A stretch of 52,704 bases of DNA from Planctomycetota bacterium (GTDB lineage: Bacteria; Planctomycetota; Planctomycetia; Pirellulales; JADFKK01), in contig JADFKK010000010.1 of assembly GCA_022564995.1 (NCBI GenBank), forward strand, positions 1 through 52,704, given 5' to 3'. The notes under the pieces are model-generated. The model was not told the origin of the DNA, did not search any database, and saw nothing but the letters and a program-made list of their open reading frames with translations. Shown in pieces: positions 1-8,481 of this stretch; the first letter of the stretch is position 1, and every line of letters starts with the position of its first letter. Position numbers and translations under genes: made by a program.

Positions 1-283
1 AGGCCGACGCGGTGCGAACACCACGCCGGCCGATGATTCATGCAGAAGAAACTAGCTCAAACCCCTGGAAAACACGATCTATCCGTACTGTAGGGAATGA
101 GACGTTCTGCGGCGGGGGAGGGGAAGGCTTAACTGTGACTCGAAGAGAGTTTTTTGGAGTTTGTCGCGTCGGTCGCTCTGGAGTCGGCGGGCCAATGCTC
201 ATCAGGACCGACGCCTGGCGGCGGCCCTTGTTCTTAATTCTAGGCTGGGAGGCTATCGATCGGCCGCGCCGAAAGCGTCGCGG
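1..283. other. No recognisable gene upstream of the hslU stop
   Basis: Short frames on the plus strand here are low-complexity Arg/Gly-rich translations without a convincing ribosome binding site and look like shadows. I see no RNA gene and no clear terminator for hslU, which ends at the right edge of this stretch on the minus strand. Confidence 0.5.
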
Positions 284-1621
284 CTACAAAATGAACTTGC
301 TCAGATCCTCGTCCTGGCTCACTTCGTCGAGCCGGTCGTGGACGTAGGCGGCGTTGACTTTGACTTTGCCCATCTTCATGTCGGGCGCCTCGAAACTGAG
401 TTCTTCGAGCAGCCGCTCCATGATCGTGTAGAGCCGGCGGGCGCCGATGTTCTGGGTGCTCTGGTTCACTTGGTAGGCGTAATTGGCCATCGATTCGATC
501 GCGTCGGGTGTGAAGTCGAGCTGCACGCCCTCGGTTTCCATCAGCGCCGTGTACTGCTTGGTGAGTGAGTTCTTGGGCTCGGTAAGAATCCGCACGAAGT
601 CTTCCTTGGTGAGGTCTTGCAATTCCACGCGGATCGGAAACCGCCCCTGTAGCTCAGGCATCAGATCGCTGGGCCTCGTGCTGTGAAAGGCCCCGGCGGC
701 GATGAACAAGATGTGGTCGGTCTTGACGTAACCGTATTTCGTCTGCACGGTCGTGCCCTCGACAATCGGCAGCAGATCGCGCTGCACGCCCTGCCGGGAG
801 ACGTCCGCCCCCCGCCCTCCTTCGGTCGCCACGATCTTGTCCAGTTCGTCGAGAAAAATAATGCCCACGTTTTCCGCCAACTCGATCGCCTGGGCGTTGA
901 CCTTCTCCTGGTTCACTAGCCCGTCACACTCCTGCTCGAAGATCACGTCGCGGGCCTCCTCCACGGTCAAATCGCGGCGGGTGCTGCTCTTCGGCAAAAT
1001 CTTCTCGAACATGCCCTGCAAGTCGACGTCCATCTGCTCCAGGCCCATGCCGGTGAACATCATCGGCGTGGCCTTCTGTTCGATGGTCACCTCGACCTTG
1101 CGCTGTTCCAACTCGCCGGCCACGAGCATCGCCCGCATCTTCTCGCGGGTGCGCTCGTAGCGATCGGAGACGTCGTCCTGGTCGCTGGAGACGTCGATGG
1201 TGATGGGCGGGGGCGCGAGCATGTCGAGCAGCCGCTCATCGGTGCGCCCCTTGGCCTCGGCTTCGACGTGTTCGCGCTCGCGTTCAAACACCAGTCCGAT
1301 GGCGTTCTCGACCAGATCGCGAATCATGCTCTCGACGTCGCGGCCGTAGTAACCGACCTCGGTGTATTTGCTGGCCTCGACCTTGATGAAGGGGGCCTCG
1401 GTGAGCTTGGCCAGCCGACGGGCGATCTCGGTCTTGCCGACGCCGGTCGGGCCGATCATCAGGATATTCTTGGGGCCGACCTCGTCGCGCATGTCGTCGT
1501 CGAGTTGCTGCCGGCGCCAGCGATTACGAATGGCCACGGCCACGGCCCGTTTGGCGTCGTCCTGGCCGATGATGTAGCGGTCCAGCTCTTTTACGGTCTG
1601 GCGGGGTGTCAAATCTCGCAC
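284..1621 (-). CDS. hslU: ATP-dependent protease ATPase subunit HslU
   Basis: HslU is the AAA+ unfoldase ring that feeds proteins into the HslV peptidase in the cytoplasm. The 445-aa product has the usual family length. Visible are the Walker A motif GPTGVGKT (residues 57-64), Walker [11 protein letters not shown] (about 254-263), the HslU-specific insertion domain between them, and the C-terminal tail DLSKFIL that docks into HslV. The pore loop reads GYYG (about 90-93) where E. coli has GYVG. The start is GTG at 1621, preceded by GAGGAG at a good distance. It overlaps the end of hslV by 13 bases, so the two are co-transcribed and probably translationally coupled. Confidence 0.97.
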   Translation of the reverse strand: MRDLTPRQTVKELDRYIIGQDDAKRAVAVAIRNRWRRQQLDDDMRDEVGPKNILMIGPTGVGKTEIARRLAKLTEAPFIKVEASKYTEVGYYGRDVESMIRDLVENAIGLVFEREREHVEAEAKGRTDERLLDMLAPPPITIDVSSDQDDVSDRYERTREKMRAMLVAGELEQRKVEVTIEQKATPMMFTGMGLEQMDVDLQGMFEKILPKSSTRRDLTVEEARDVIFEQECDGLVNQEKVNAQAIELAENVGIIFLDELDKIVATEGGRGADVSRQGVQRDLLPIVEGTTVQTKYGYVKTDHILFIAAGAFHSTRPSDLMPELQGRFPIRVELQDLTKEDFVRILTEPKNSLTKQYTALMETEGVQLDFTPDAIESMANYAYQVNQSTQNIGARRLYTIMERLLEELSFEAPDMKMGKVKVNAAYVHDRLDEVSQDEDLSKFIL

Positions 1622-2151
1622 TTCAACTCCTCGACTACGATGTTGGAATTCGTATAAACGCAGATGTCGCCGGCGATGCCGAGGGCGGCGCGAACGATCT
1701 CCGACGCGTTCATGTCGCTATGGCTCACCAACGCTCTGGCAGCCGCCAGGGCGAAACTGCCGCCCGAGCCGATGCCGATGACGCCGTCGGTCGGTTGAAT
1801 CACGTCGCCGGTTCCGCTCACTAACAGGACGTTCTTGGCGTCGACCACGACAATCATGGCTTCGAGCCGGCGCAGCGCCTTGTCGGTGCGCCACTCCTTG
1901 GCCAGTTCGGTGGCGGCCCGCGGCGTGTTCTGCGGATAGTCCTTGAGCTTGGCCTCGAAGCGCTCCAGCAGCGCAAAGGCGTCGGCCGTCGCGCCGGCGA
2001 ATCCGGTGATCACGCGGCCGTCCATCAGCGAGCGAATTTTCGTCGCATCGGCCTTCATGATCGCATCGCCGAGCGTCACTTGCCCGTCGCCGCCGATGGC
2101 CACCGAGCCTTTGTGGCGTACCGCGAGGATGGTGGTAGATCGGAATTTCAT
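1609..2151 (-). CDS. hslV: ATP-dependent protease subunit HslV
   Basis: HslV is the proteasome-like threonine peptidase that partners HslU. The start chosen is ATG at 2151, giving 180 aa beginning [12 protein letters not shown]. The catalytic Thr is expected right after a five-residue propeptide, as in other HslV proteins. The following [14 protein letters not shown] segment and the C-terminal [10 protein letters not shown] are family-typical. A longer in-frame start at 2244 would add an N-terminus that reads through the palindromic repeat upstream and is unlikely. It is the first gene of an hslV-hslU operon; a repeat element sits 16 bases upstream, so its promoter is within or beyond that element. 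Confidence 0.96.
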   Translation of the reverse strand: MKFRSTTILAVRHKGSVAIGGDGQVTLGDAIMKADATKIRSLMDGRVITGFAGATADAFALLERFEAKLKDYPQNTPRAATELAKEWRTDKALRRLEAMIVVVDAKNVLLVSGTGDVIQPTDGVIGIGSGGSFALAAARALVSHSDMNASEIVRAALGIAGDICVYTNSNIVVEELKCEI

Positions 2152-2166
2152 ATACTTCTCTCTCCA

Positions 2167-2274
2167 TAAAGCCGCGACCGCTGGTCGCGCCAAGGGGCCA
2201 TTGTGCCCGAAACACGCACCCATTGCCAGGGGCCGCATTCGCAAGTCCCGGCGCGACCACTGGTCGCGGCTTTA
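2167..2274. repeat. Palindromic element, arms TAAAGCCGCGACC...GGTCGCGGCTTTA
   Basis: The left arm (2167-2191) and right arm (2250-2274) are near-perfect inverted repeats of about 25 bases built around GCGACCNCTGGTCGCG, itself a small palindrome. About 58 bases lie between them. The element lies in the gap between the P-ATPase stop and hslV start and probably carries or displaces the hslV promoter. Confidence 0.75.
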
Positions 2275-2301
2275 CAAATCCCAAATCCCAAATCCCAAAT
2301 C
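2275..2301. repeat. Heptameric tandem repeat (CAAATCC)n
   Basis: Four consecutive copies of the seven-base unit CAAATCC/CCAAATC abut the palindrome to the left. A related but more diverged heptamer tract occurs at 19621-19752 inside the pnt operon. Confidence 0.8.
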
Positions 2302-2311
2302 ACTTCGCCCC

Positions 2312-4639
2312 CTACCCCAACTTCTTGTACCGCAGCAGCAGACTGTTCGTGACGACCGACACGCTGCTGGCGGCCATCGCGGCGGCGGCGGCGGATGGGG
2401 GTAGGCTGAATCCCATCACCGGCACCAACACGCCGGCGGCCAGCGGGATCAACATTACATTGTAGGCGAATGCCCACACCAGATTCTGCTTGATCGTCCG
2501 CAGCGTGGCCCGGGCCAGCAGCACGGCCCGGGGCACGCCGCGCAGGTCGCTGCCAACCAGCACGATGTCGGCCGATTCGATGGCCACGTCGGAGCCGCTG
2601 CCGATGGCGATGCCCAAGTCGGCGGCGGCCAATGCCGGGGCGTCGTTAATCCCGTCGCCGACCATGGCCACCACTTCGCCGGCCTCTTGCAGGCGTCGGA
2701 TTTCTTGCTGCTTGTCTTCGGGCAAGACCTCGGCTGTCACTTCGTCGATACCGACCTCGGCGGCGATGGCCTCGGCGGCACGACGATTGTCGCCGGATAG
2801 CAATCGTACATGCAACCCGGCGGCGCGAAGTTGACAAATCGCCTCGGCGCTATGCGGAGCCGGCCGGTCGGCGACGGTCACCACGCCCAACAAGCGACCA
2901 TCGCAGGTGACCAGCAGCGGCGTGTGTCCTTTTTCGCGATGCGATTCAAGCAGGTCTTGACAGAAGACAGTCGTGGCACCTGCGTCTCGCCGGTGGTCGA
3001 GGGTGGCACCGGCGTCTCGCCGGTGGTCCACAGGCGGGACGCCTGTGCCACGAAGAGATACGGCCAAGTCGATGCCGCCCCGCTTGAGCAAATGCTCGTT
3101 ACCGACGCGGATTTCGCCCTGCTCCGATTGCACGCGGACGCCGCCGCCGGCGACGACTTGCAACGAATGGGCAGCGAGCGTTTCAACGCCTCGCTCATCC
3201 GCTGCGCGGACAATGGACTCAGCGATGGGATGCGAACTGAGCCGCTCGGCCGCTGCCGCGACCGATAGCAGGCGTTCCGGCGTCACGTCTTCGACCGGCT
3301 CGACGGCCGTCACCTGCGGCTTGCCGAGCGTGATCGTGCCGGTTTTGTCGAGCACCACCGTGGTCAACCGGCCGGCAATCTCCAAAGCTTGCGCGTGCTT
3401 GATCAAAATACCCTGGGCCGCGCCCCGCCCGCTGCCGACGACCGTGGCGGTCGGCGTAGCTAATCCCAACGCACACGGACAGGCGACGACCAACACGGCC
3501 ACGGCCGCCGATAATCCGCCGATCCAGTTAGACGCCGCCAAGCCCCACGCCAATTGTGTAATGACCGCCACCGTAAGCACGGCCGGCACAAACCACGTTA
3601 CCACACGATCGGCCAGCCGCTGAATGTCCGCCTTCGACTCCTGCGCCCGGCGAACCAATTCGATCACCTGGGCCAGCGCCGTTTGACCGGTCGCCCGAGT
3701 GACCTTCGCCCGCAACGACCCGCTAATGTTGATCGTGCCAGCGAGAATCTCATCGCCGTCCGTCCGTTCGACCGGCAGCGGCTCGCCGGTGAGCCACGAC
3801 TGATCGACTTGCGACGTGCCCTCGATCACCTTCGCATCCAACGGCACCTGGTCGCCGGGCCGCACGAGAATCACGTCGCCCGGGCCGACCTCTGCCAGCG
3901 GAACCGTTTTGGGTTTTCCGTCGCGCTCGACCGTGGCCTCCGGCGGCGAAAGATCGAGCAGCTTGCGAATCGCCTGAGACGCCCGCCCGCGGGCGTTGGC
4001 CTCCAGATATTTTCCGATCGTCACGAACGTGAGAATCATCACTGCGTCCATGAAGAACATGCTGCCCGTGCCGATTGTCAGCGCCGCCGTGCCCGCGACG
4101 TATGCCGTGCCGGTGCCCAAGGCAATCAGCGTGTCCATGCTGGTCGAGAGGTGACGCAGCCGCTGCCAGGCGCCGGCGAAATACGGTCCGCCGACGTAGA
4201 ACATGACCGGCGTGGCCAGGGCGAATTGAAGCCAAGGATTCAATTGCTCTGACACATGCAGCGCAAACTTGAACAACACGATGGCCGCCAGCGCGACGAG
4301 GCCGAAGATCATCCGCGTTTGCCATCGGCGCAGCTCGCGTCGCTCTCGGGTGGCGAGATGTTCGGCGGTGATCTCATCGGACGTGATGATCGTGGCCCCG
4401 TAACCGGCCTGACGGACGGCGCCGGTGAGTTGGTCGTGAGACGTAATGGCCGGGTCGACATCGACCGAGGCTTGGTTGAGCGTCAGATTAACGCGGGCCG
4501 ATTGGACGCCCGGCAAATCCGCCAGCGAGGATTCGACGCGCGAGACGCAACTGGCACAGTGCATGCCGTCGACGTCGAGCGTGAGGTGTTCAGATTGGGT
4601 TTCGATGTTGGCCACAGTGGGAATTATACGGCCGGGCAC
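2312..4639 (-). CDS. copA: P1B-type heavy-metal (copper) translocating ATPase
   Basis: This is an inner-membrane P-type ATPase that probably exports Cu(I). The 775-aa product has one N-terminal heavy-metal-binding domain with GMHCASC (residues 25-31), the actuator TGE (284-286), the transmembrane CPC motif (387-389, in [14 protein letters not shown]), the phosphorylation site DKTGT (431-435), the SSHP nucleotide-binding motif (468-471) and [16 protein letters not shown] near the C-terminus. The annotated GTG start is not certain; a GTG nine codons in is an alternative, and a TATAAT lies between the two. The nucleotide-binding domain carries a 27-residue insert (about 531-557) encoded by a palindromic repeat. 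No copper chaperone or repressor gene is adjacent. Confidence 0.95.
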   Translation of the reverse strand: MPGRIIPTVANIETQSEHLTLDVDGMHCASCVSRVESSLADLPGVQSARVNLTLNQASVDVDPAITSHDQLTGAVRQAGYGATIITSDEITAEHLATRERRELRRWQTRMIFGLVALAAIVLFKFALHVSEQLNPWLQFALATPVMFYVGGPYFAGAWQRLRHLSTSMDTLIALGTGTAYVAGTAALTIGTGSMFFMDAVMILTFVTIGKYLEANARGRASQAIRKLLDLSPPEATVERDGKPKTVPLAEVGPGDVILVRPGDQVPLDAKVIEGTSQVDQSWLTGEPLPVERTDGDEILAGTINISGSLRAKVTRATGQTALAQVIELVRRAQESKADIQRLADRVVTWFVPAVLTVAVITQLAWGLAASNWIGGLSAAVAVLVVACPCALGLATPTATVVGSGRGAAQGILIKHAQALEIAGRLTTVVLDKTGTITLGKPQVTAVEPVEDVTPERLLSVAAAAERLSSHPIAESIVRAADERGVETLAAHSLQVVAGGGVRVQSEQGEIRVGNEHLLKRGGIDLAVSLRGTGVPPVDHRRDAGATLDHRRDAGATTVFCQDLLESHREKGHTPLLVTCDGRLLGVVTVADRPAPHSAEAICQLRAAGLHVRLLSGDNRRAAEAIAAEVGIDEVTAEVLPEDKQQEIRRLQEAGEVVAMVGDGINDAPALAAADLGIAIGSGSDVAIESADIVLVGSDLRGVPRAVLLARATLRTIKQNLVWAFAYNVMLIPLAAGVLVPVMGFSLPPSAAAAAMAASSVSVVTNSLLLRYKKLG
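2972..3052. repeat. GTGGCACC/GGTGCCAC palindromic repeat inside the P-ATPase gene
   Basis: Three related 20-30 base modules built on GGCACCGGCGTCTCGCCGGTG and its inverse CAGGCGGGACGCCTG occupy 81 bases, exactly 27 codons, with no stop codon in the reading frame of the host gene. On the protein they read as two [11 protein letters not shown] units in the N-domain. Other members of the same family lie at 25169-25248, 35489-35522 and 38803-38866. Confidence 0.9.
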
Positions 4640-4687
4640 GATAGCGGGCGAGGTGTTACAATGTAGAAGCGGCGTCCCGCCGCTTTT

Positions 4688-4802
4688 AGGCGAGCGGCAG
4701 ATGAAAACTTACCCAATACAAGCACGACGCGCAAGCGAGTGGGTCAAGAAGACTCACTTGCTTGCGCTGCGTGCTGGTATTTTCTAATCTGTCGCTCGCC
4801 TT
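4688..4802. repeat. Palindromic element with GCGCAAGCGAGTGGG core
   Basis: Outer arms AGGCGAGCGGCAGAT (4688) and ATCTGTCGCTCGCCT (ending 4802) pair. Inside them the arms AATACAAGCACG...GCGCAAGCGAGTG and CACTTGCTTGCGC...GTGCTGGTATT pair around a short AAGAA loop, so the whole 115 bases folds into one interrupted hairpin. It lies between the divergent P-ATPase and CinA-like genes. The AGCGCAAGCGAG core is, from memory, abundant in planctomycete genomes. Confidence 0.8.
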
Positions 4803-4864
4803 AACGCGGCAGGATGCGACGTCTACTTTCCTACCTAACGCGGCAACACCCCGCGTCTATTTTG

Positions 4865-6112
4865 ATGCACGCCGAAATCATTGCCATCGGAGACGAGCTG
4901 ACCAGCGGGCAGCGGCTCGACACGAACAGCCAGTGGCTGGCTGTGGCGCTGGGCGAACTGGGCATCGGTGTGCTGTATCACACCACGGTCGGAGACGACA
5001 TGGCGGCCAACGTGGAGGTGTTTCGCACGGCGATAAAGCGGGCCGATCTTGTCGTGGCCACCGGCGGGCTGGGACCGACCGCCGATGATCTCACCCGGCC
5101 AGCCATCGCCGAAGCGGTCGGCGTCGAGCTTTACGAAGACGCGGCGTCGCTCGCGCACATTCGCAAGCTGTTCACGTCGCGCGGCCGCACAATGCCACAG
5201 CAGAACGTCGTGCAGGCGATGTTTCCCGTCGGCAGCCGGCCGATACCGAATCCGCACGGCACGGCCCCGGGCATTCAGCTGGAAGTAGCCCGCTCTGGCG
5301 GCGCGCCATCGCTGTTGTTCGCTCTGCCGGGCGTGCCGGCCGAGATGAAGGAGATGTGGCACGCCACACTGGCCGGCGAAATCGCCCGGCACTTCCCCAA
5401 TCGGCAAATCATCCGTCAGCGGCGGATCAAATGTTTCGGCGTCGGCGAGAGCAAGCTGGAGGCGATGCTGCCCGATTTGATCCGCCGTGGACGCGAGCCG
5501 TCGGTCGGCATCACCGTGCATCAGGCCACGATTACGCTGCGCGTTATGGCGTCTGGCCCCACGGAGCAGGCCTGTTACGAGGCGATGGAGCCGACCCTCC
5601 AGACGATCCGTGAGTCACTCGGCACGCTTGCCTTCGGCGAAGAAGACGACGAATTAGAGCACGTCGTCGCCCGGCTGCTGGCGGAAAAAAATCGAACGCT
5701 GGCCACCTGCGAATGGGGCACCGGCGGGCTGCTGGCTCACTGGCTACACGAGGCGCTCGATGAACGGGCGTATCTCGGCGGTTCGGTGATCCGATCCCCA
5801 CAGGCGGCCATTCTCGGCGCGGGTGTCGCCGGTGAAACAATCGACCAGCACGGGCCGGTCAGCGAGAGCATCGCCCGCGAGCTGGGCGCGAGCATTCGCA
5901 CGCGTCTAGGAGCACACTACGGTCTGGTCGTCGGGGCATTCCCCGAAGTCGATCCCGACGCCGACGAGCCTCCCTCGTTTTTTCTCGCCCTCGCCACGCC
6001 CGAAATCATCCACATAAAATCCTCCCCCTTCGCCGGCCACCCGGAGATCCTCAAGGCTCGGGCAGCAAAGCAGGCGCTGAATTTGCTGCGATTGACGTTG
6101 ATTGGTCGGTGA
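4865..6112 (+). CDS. cinA: CinA-like protein with degenerate C-terminal deamidase domain
   Basis: The 415-aa product has a MoaB/Mog-like N-terminal domain (COG1058) with GDELTSGQ, TGGLGPTADDLT, PNPHGTAPG and LPGVPAEMKEM, and a C-terminal CinA domain. COG1058 members are ADP-ribose/FAD-type pyrophosphatases; the C-terminal domain is normally an NMN amidohydrolase. Here the catalytic AESCTGG reads CEWGTGG, the downstream SNEAK reads SPQAA (Lys lost) and the GIAGPGG loop reads GAFPEVD, so amidohydrolase activity is probably absent. ATG 4865 is preferred over an upstream in-frame ATG because homologues begin with an MxAEIIxIGDEL sequence. Confidence 0.9.
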   Translation: MHAEIIAIGDELTSGQRLDTNSQWLAVALGELGIGVLYHTTVGDDMAANVEVFRTAIKRADLVVATGGLGPTADDLTRPAIAEAVGVELYEDAASLAHIRKLFTSRGRTMPQQNVVQAMFPVGSRPIPNPHGTAPGIQLEVARSGGAPSLLFALPGVPAEMKEMWHATLAGEIARHFPNRQIIRQRRIKCFGVGESKLEAMLPDLIRRGREPSVGITVHQATITLRVMASGPTEQACYEAMEPTLQTIRESLGTLAFGEEDDELEHVVARLLAEKNRTLATCEWGTGGLLAHWLHEALDERAYLGGSVIRSPQAAILGAGVAGETIDQHGPVSESIARELGASIRTRLGAHYGLVVGAFPEVDPDADEPPSFFLALATPEIIHIKSSPFAGHPEILKARAAKQALNLLRLTLIGR

Positions 6113-6218
6113 GCCGAGTGCCCGTCGGCAAAGCCGCATGGCTATCTGGCAACAAACAGGGCATAATGTTTTCTTCCCCCTGCGCCCCGCGTCCGCTGAA
6201 CTGAAACGGAGTTGGCCG

Positions 6219-7844
6219 ATGAAGACCCGCCGCCACGCTGCCCTGTTCCTCAATCCCCTCCTGCCGATCCTCGGCCTGTTGGCGATTTTCTGTACGTCAG
6301 CCATCTCGGCGCAGGAAAAGGGCACGGCGCAGGAAAAGGGACGCGAGATGCTGGATCAAGTCATGCTCGATAAGCTGTCGGCTCGGTCGCTGGCACAGCT
6401 CAGCCCGATCGTTCGCGACACCCAAGCGGCCATCGACGTGGGCTTGTCGGGAGATGATCTGAAGTTCGCCAACTTTCTGCTCGCGGCAACGCTCACCGAA
6501 CGGACGACTCTGGTCAGCCGACTCGTGTTCGACCGCCCACAGCCGCACCCGAAATGGCCCGATATGCGTCGTCTGGCAATCGTCGATCTCAGCCGGGCCA
6601 TCAAGGCCGACGCCAGCATCGCCCAAACGCATTTTCTCCTCGGCCGTTATTTGGCGCTCCCGGGGGGCGATCGGAAGCGGGCGGCCGAGGCATTCGACGT
6701 GGCGATTCGCCTCGATGCGGACAACAAAAGCGTGCGGGCCAAGGCGCTCATCTATCGGGCGAACCTCCAGCCCGATCCGAAAAAACGGCTGGCGGGCTAC
6801 AACGAGTCGCTCAAGTTGGCGCCCAGGGACGCCGAGGCGCTTCGCGCGCGCGGCCTGTTTTTCTTCTCCGCACAGAAAATCAAAGAGGCGCAGGCCGATT
6901 TCGCCGCTGGGATCAAGCTCAACGCCAGCGACGCGACGTTGCACCAAGCCTATGGATTGACGCTGATGCACCAGCAAAAGATCGCCGAGGCAAAAAAGAG
7001 CTTCGACCGGGTGATCGAACTGGCCCCCGAGACCGCGATGGCTTACGTCCACCGAGCCCAGTGTCATGCTTTCTTGAAAAACAGCGATGCCGCACTCGCC
7101 GACATCGAGAAATCCCTCAAGCTGTCGTCCAGGAATTCGGCCGCGATTCTGCTTCGCGCGAGAGTCCATGCGTCAATCGGCGATGCCCAAGGCGCGCGGA
7201 CCGACGTCGAACAGGTGCTCAAATTGGCGCCCAACAATGTCGAGGCCCTGCTGCTGAGGGCGAATCTCAAAGCGGGCAAGAAGGACTACGAGGGAGCCAT
7301 CGCCGACGTCGAAACGGCCCACAAGTTGCGGCCCAAGAGTAGCGATATCTTGCTGCAAGAGGCCCTGCTCTTTTCGTTTGCCAAACGCCCGAAGCAGGCG
7401 ATCGAGACCTTCGGTCGGGTGCTTGAGATTGCGCCGGACCGCTGGACTGCCTACCGTGGTCGCGGCGACGTGTTCCTCAACATGGGCCAGCAAGCCAAGG
7501 CCATTTCCGACTACGCAGCCGCCTTGAAGATTGAACCGAAGCAAACCGGTGTGCTGAATAACTTGGCCTGGGTCTTGTCGACCTCGCCGGACGCGAAGCT
7601 TCGCGACGGACGTCGGGCAATCGGTCTGGCCAAACAGGCCTGTGAGCTGACGGAATACAAACAGGCCCACATCATCAGCACGCTGGCGGCCGGATATGCC
7701 GAGACGGGCGACTTTGACAACGCGGTAAAATGGTCGAAGAAGGCGATCGAAGTCGGCGACGAGAGCCTCCAAGAACCGCTTCGCAAAGAATTAGCCAGCT
7801 ACCTGGAGAAGAAACCATGGCGGGAACTCAAGCAGCAACCTTGA
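6219..7844 (+). CDS. Exported tetratricopeptide-repeat protein
   Basis: The 541-aa product starts with a signal peptide (MKTRRHAALFLNPLLP... ending near AISAQ) and then consists almost entirely of TPR-type helical hairpins from about residue 110 to the C-terminus, with recurrent Ala/Leu/Pro patterns such as KLAPRDAEALRARGLFFF and LAPETAMAYVHRAQCHAF. It is probably a periplasmic or cell-surface scaffold for protein-protein contacts. ATG 6219 has an ACGGAG ribosome site; the longer frame reaching back to 6102 is rejected. It overlaps the next gene by 28 bases, so the two are likely co-expressed. Confidence 0.85.
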   Translation: MKTRRHAALFLNPLLPILGLLAIFCTSAISAQEKGTAQEKGREMLDQVMLDKLSARSLAQLSPIVRDTQAAIDVGLSGDDLKFANFLLAATLTERTTLVSRLVFDRPQPHPKWPDMRRLAIVDLSRAIKADASIAQTHFLLGRYLALPGGDRKRAAEAFDVAIRLDADNKSVRAKALIYRANLQPDPKKRLAGYNESLKLAPRDAEALRARGLFFFSAQKIKEAQADFAAGIKLNASDATLHQAYGLTLMHQQKIAEAKKSFDRVIELAPETAMAYVHRAQCHAFLKNSDAALADIEKSLKLSSRNSAAILLRARVHASIGDAQGARTDVEQVLKLAPNNVEALLLRANLKAGKKDYEGAIADVETAHKLRPKSSDILLQEALLFSFAKRPKQAIETFGRVLEIAPDRWTAYRGRGDVFLNMGQQAKAISDYAAALKIEPKQTGVLNNLAWVLSTSPDAKLRDGRRAIGLAKQACELTEYKQAHIISTLAAGYAETGDFDNAVKWSKKAIEVGDESLQEPLRKELASYLEKKPWRELKQQP

Positions 7845-8404
7845 ATCGCGACGATGCCTACGCCCTGGTTTGCGAATATACGCAGAAGGATGGCCTGCGC
7901 AAGCACATGCTGGCCGTCGAGGCGGCGGTGCGGGCTTATGCCGGCAAATTCGGCGAGGACGAAAACAAATGGGGCATCGTCGGGCTGTTGCACGATTTCG
8001 ACTACGAGCGCTGGCCCGACCCGCCGAACCATCCGCTCAAGGGCGCCGAGATTCTCGCCGCGCTTGGCTATCCGGAGGATGTCATTTACGCGATCAAATC
8101 GCACGCCGACTATCTGGACGACTGCCCCCGCGTTTCGCCGCTCGACAAGTCGCTGTATGCCTGTGATGAACTGGCTGGCTTCATCACGGCGGTGGCGAAG
8201 GTTCGTCCCGACGGATTCGAGGGACTGCGGGCTAAGAGCGTCCGCAAGAAGATGAAACAAAAGAGCTTCGCGGCCGCCGTCAGTCGAGAAGACATTGTCC
8301 GGGGAGCTGAAGACCTGGGCGTCGAACTGGGCGAGCACATTCAATTCGTGATCGACGCGATGGCAGGCGTCGCCGAGGAACTCGGTTTCAATTCGATTGT
8401 TTAA
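7817..8404 (+). CDS. HD-domain (HDIG-type) protein
   Basis: This is a 195-aa cytoplasmic protein with the metal-binding HD signature: LRKHMLAVE (first His), GLLHDFDYE (HD pair), an IKSHADY His and a DKSLYACDELAGF Asp-bearing helix. The family contains small HDIG phosphohydrolases whose natural substrates are mostly unknown. ATG 7817 lies inside the end of the TPR gene, with GGAGAAG upstream as the ribosome site. The stop codon falls within a hairpin shared with the convergent kinase gene. Confidence 0.88.
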   Translation: MAGTQAATLNRDDAYALVCEYTQKDGLRKHMLAVEAAVRAYAGKFGEDENKWGIVGLLHDFDYERWPDPPNHPLKGAEILAALGYPEDVIYAIKSHADYLDDCPRVSPLDKSLYACDELAGFITAVAKVRPDGFEGLRAKSVRKKMKQKSFAAAVSREDIVRGAEDLGVELGEHIQFVIDAMAGVAEELGFNSIV

Positions 8405-8481
8405 CGGCAAGCCGCAGGCGACAGTGTTTTCTGAAACCGACTGCGTTTTCTGAAACACCGTCGCCTTCGGCTTGCCGTTAA
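8401..8481. terminator. Shared hairpin between convergent genes
   Basis: Arms TTAACGGCAAGCCG...AGGCGAC and GTCGCC...CGGCTTGCCGTTAA are inverted repeats of about 27 bases separated by two copies of TTTTCTGAAAC. Both the HD-gene stop (TAA, 8402-8404) and the complementary kinase stop (8478-8480) lie in the arms. It probably works as a bidirectional transcription stop. Confidence 0.75.

Noticed and set aside
161..568. Plus-strand frame over the hslU 3' end
   Set aside because: Overlaps hslU and has low-complexity composition.
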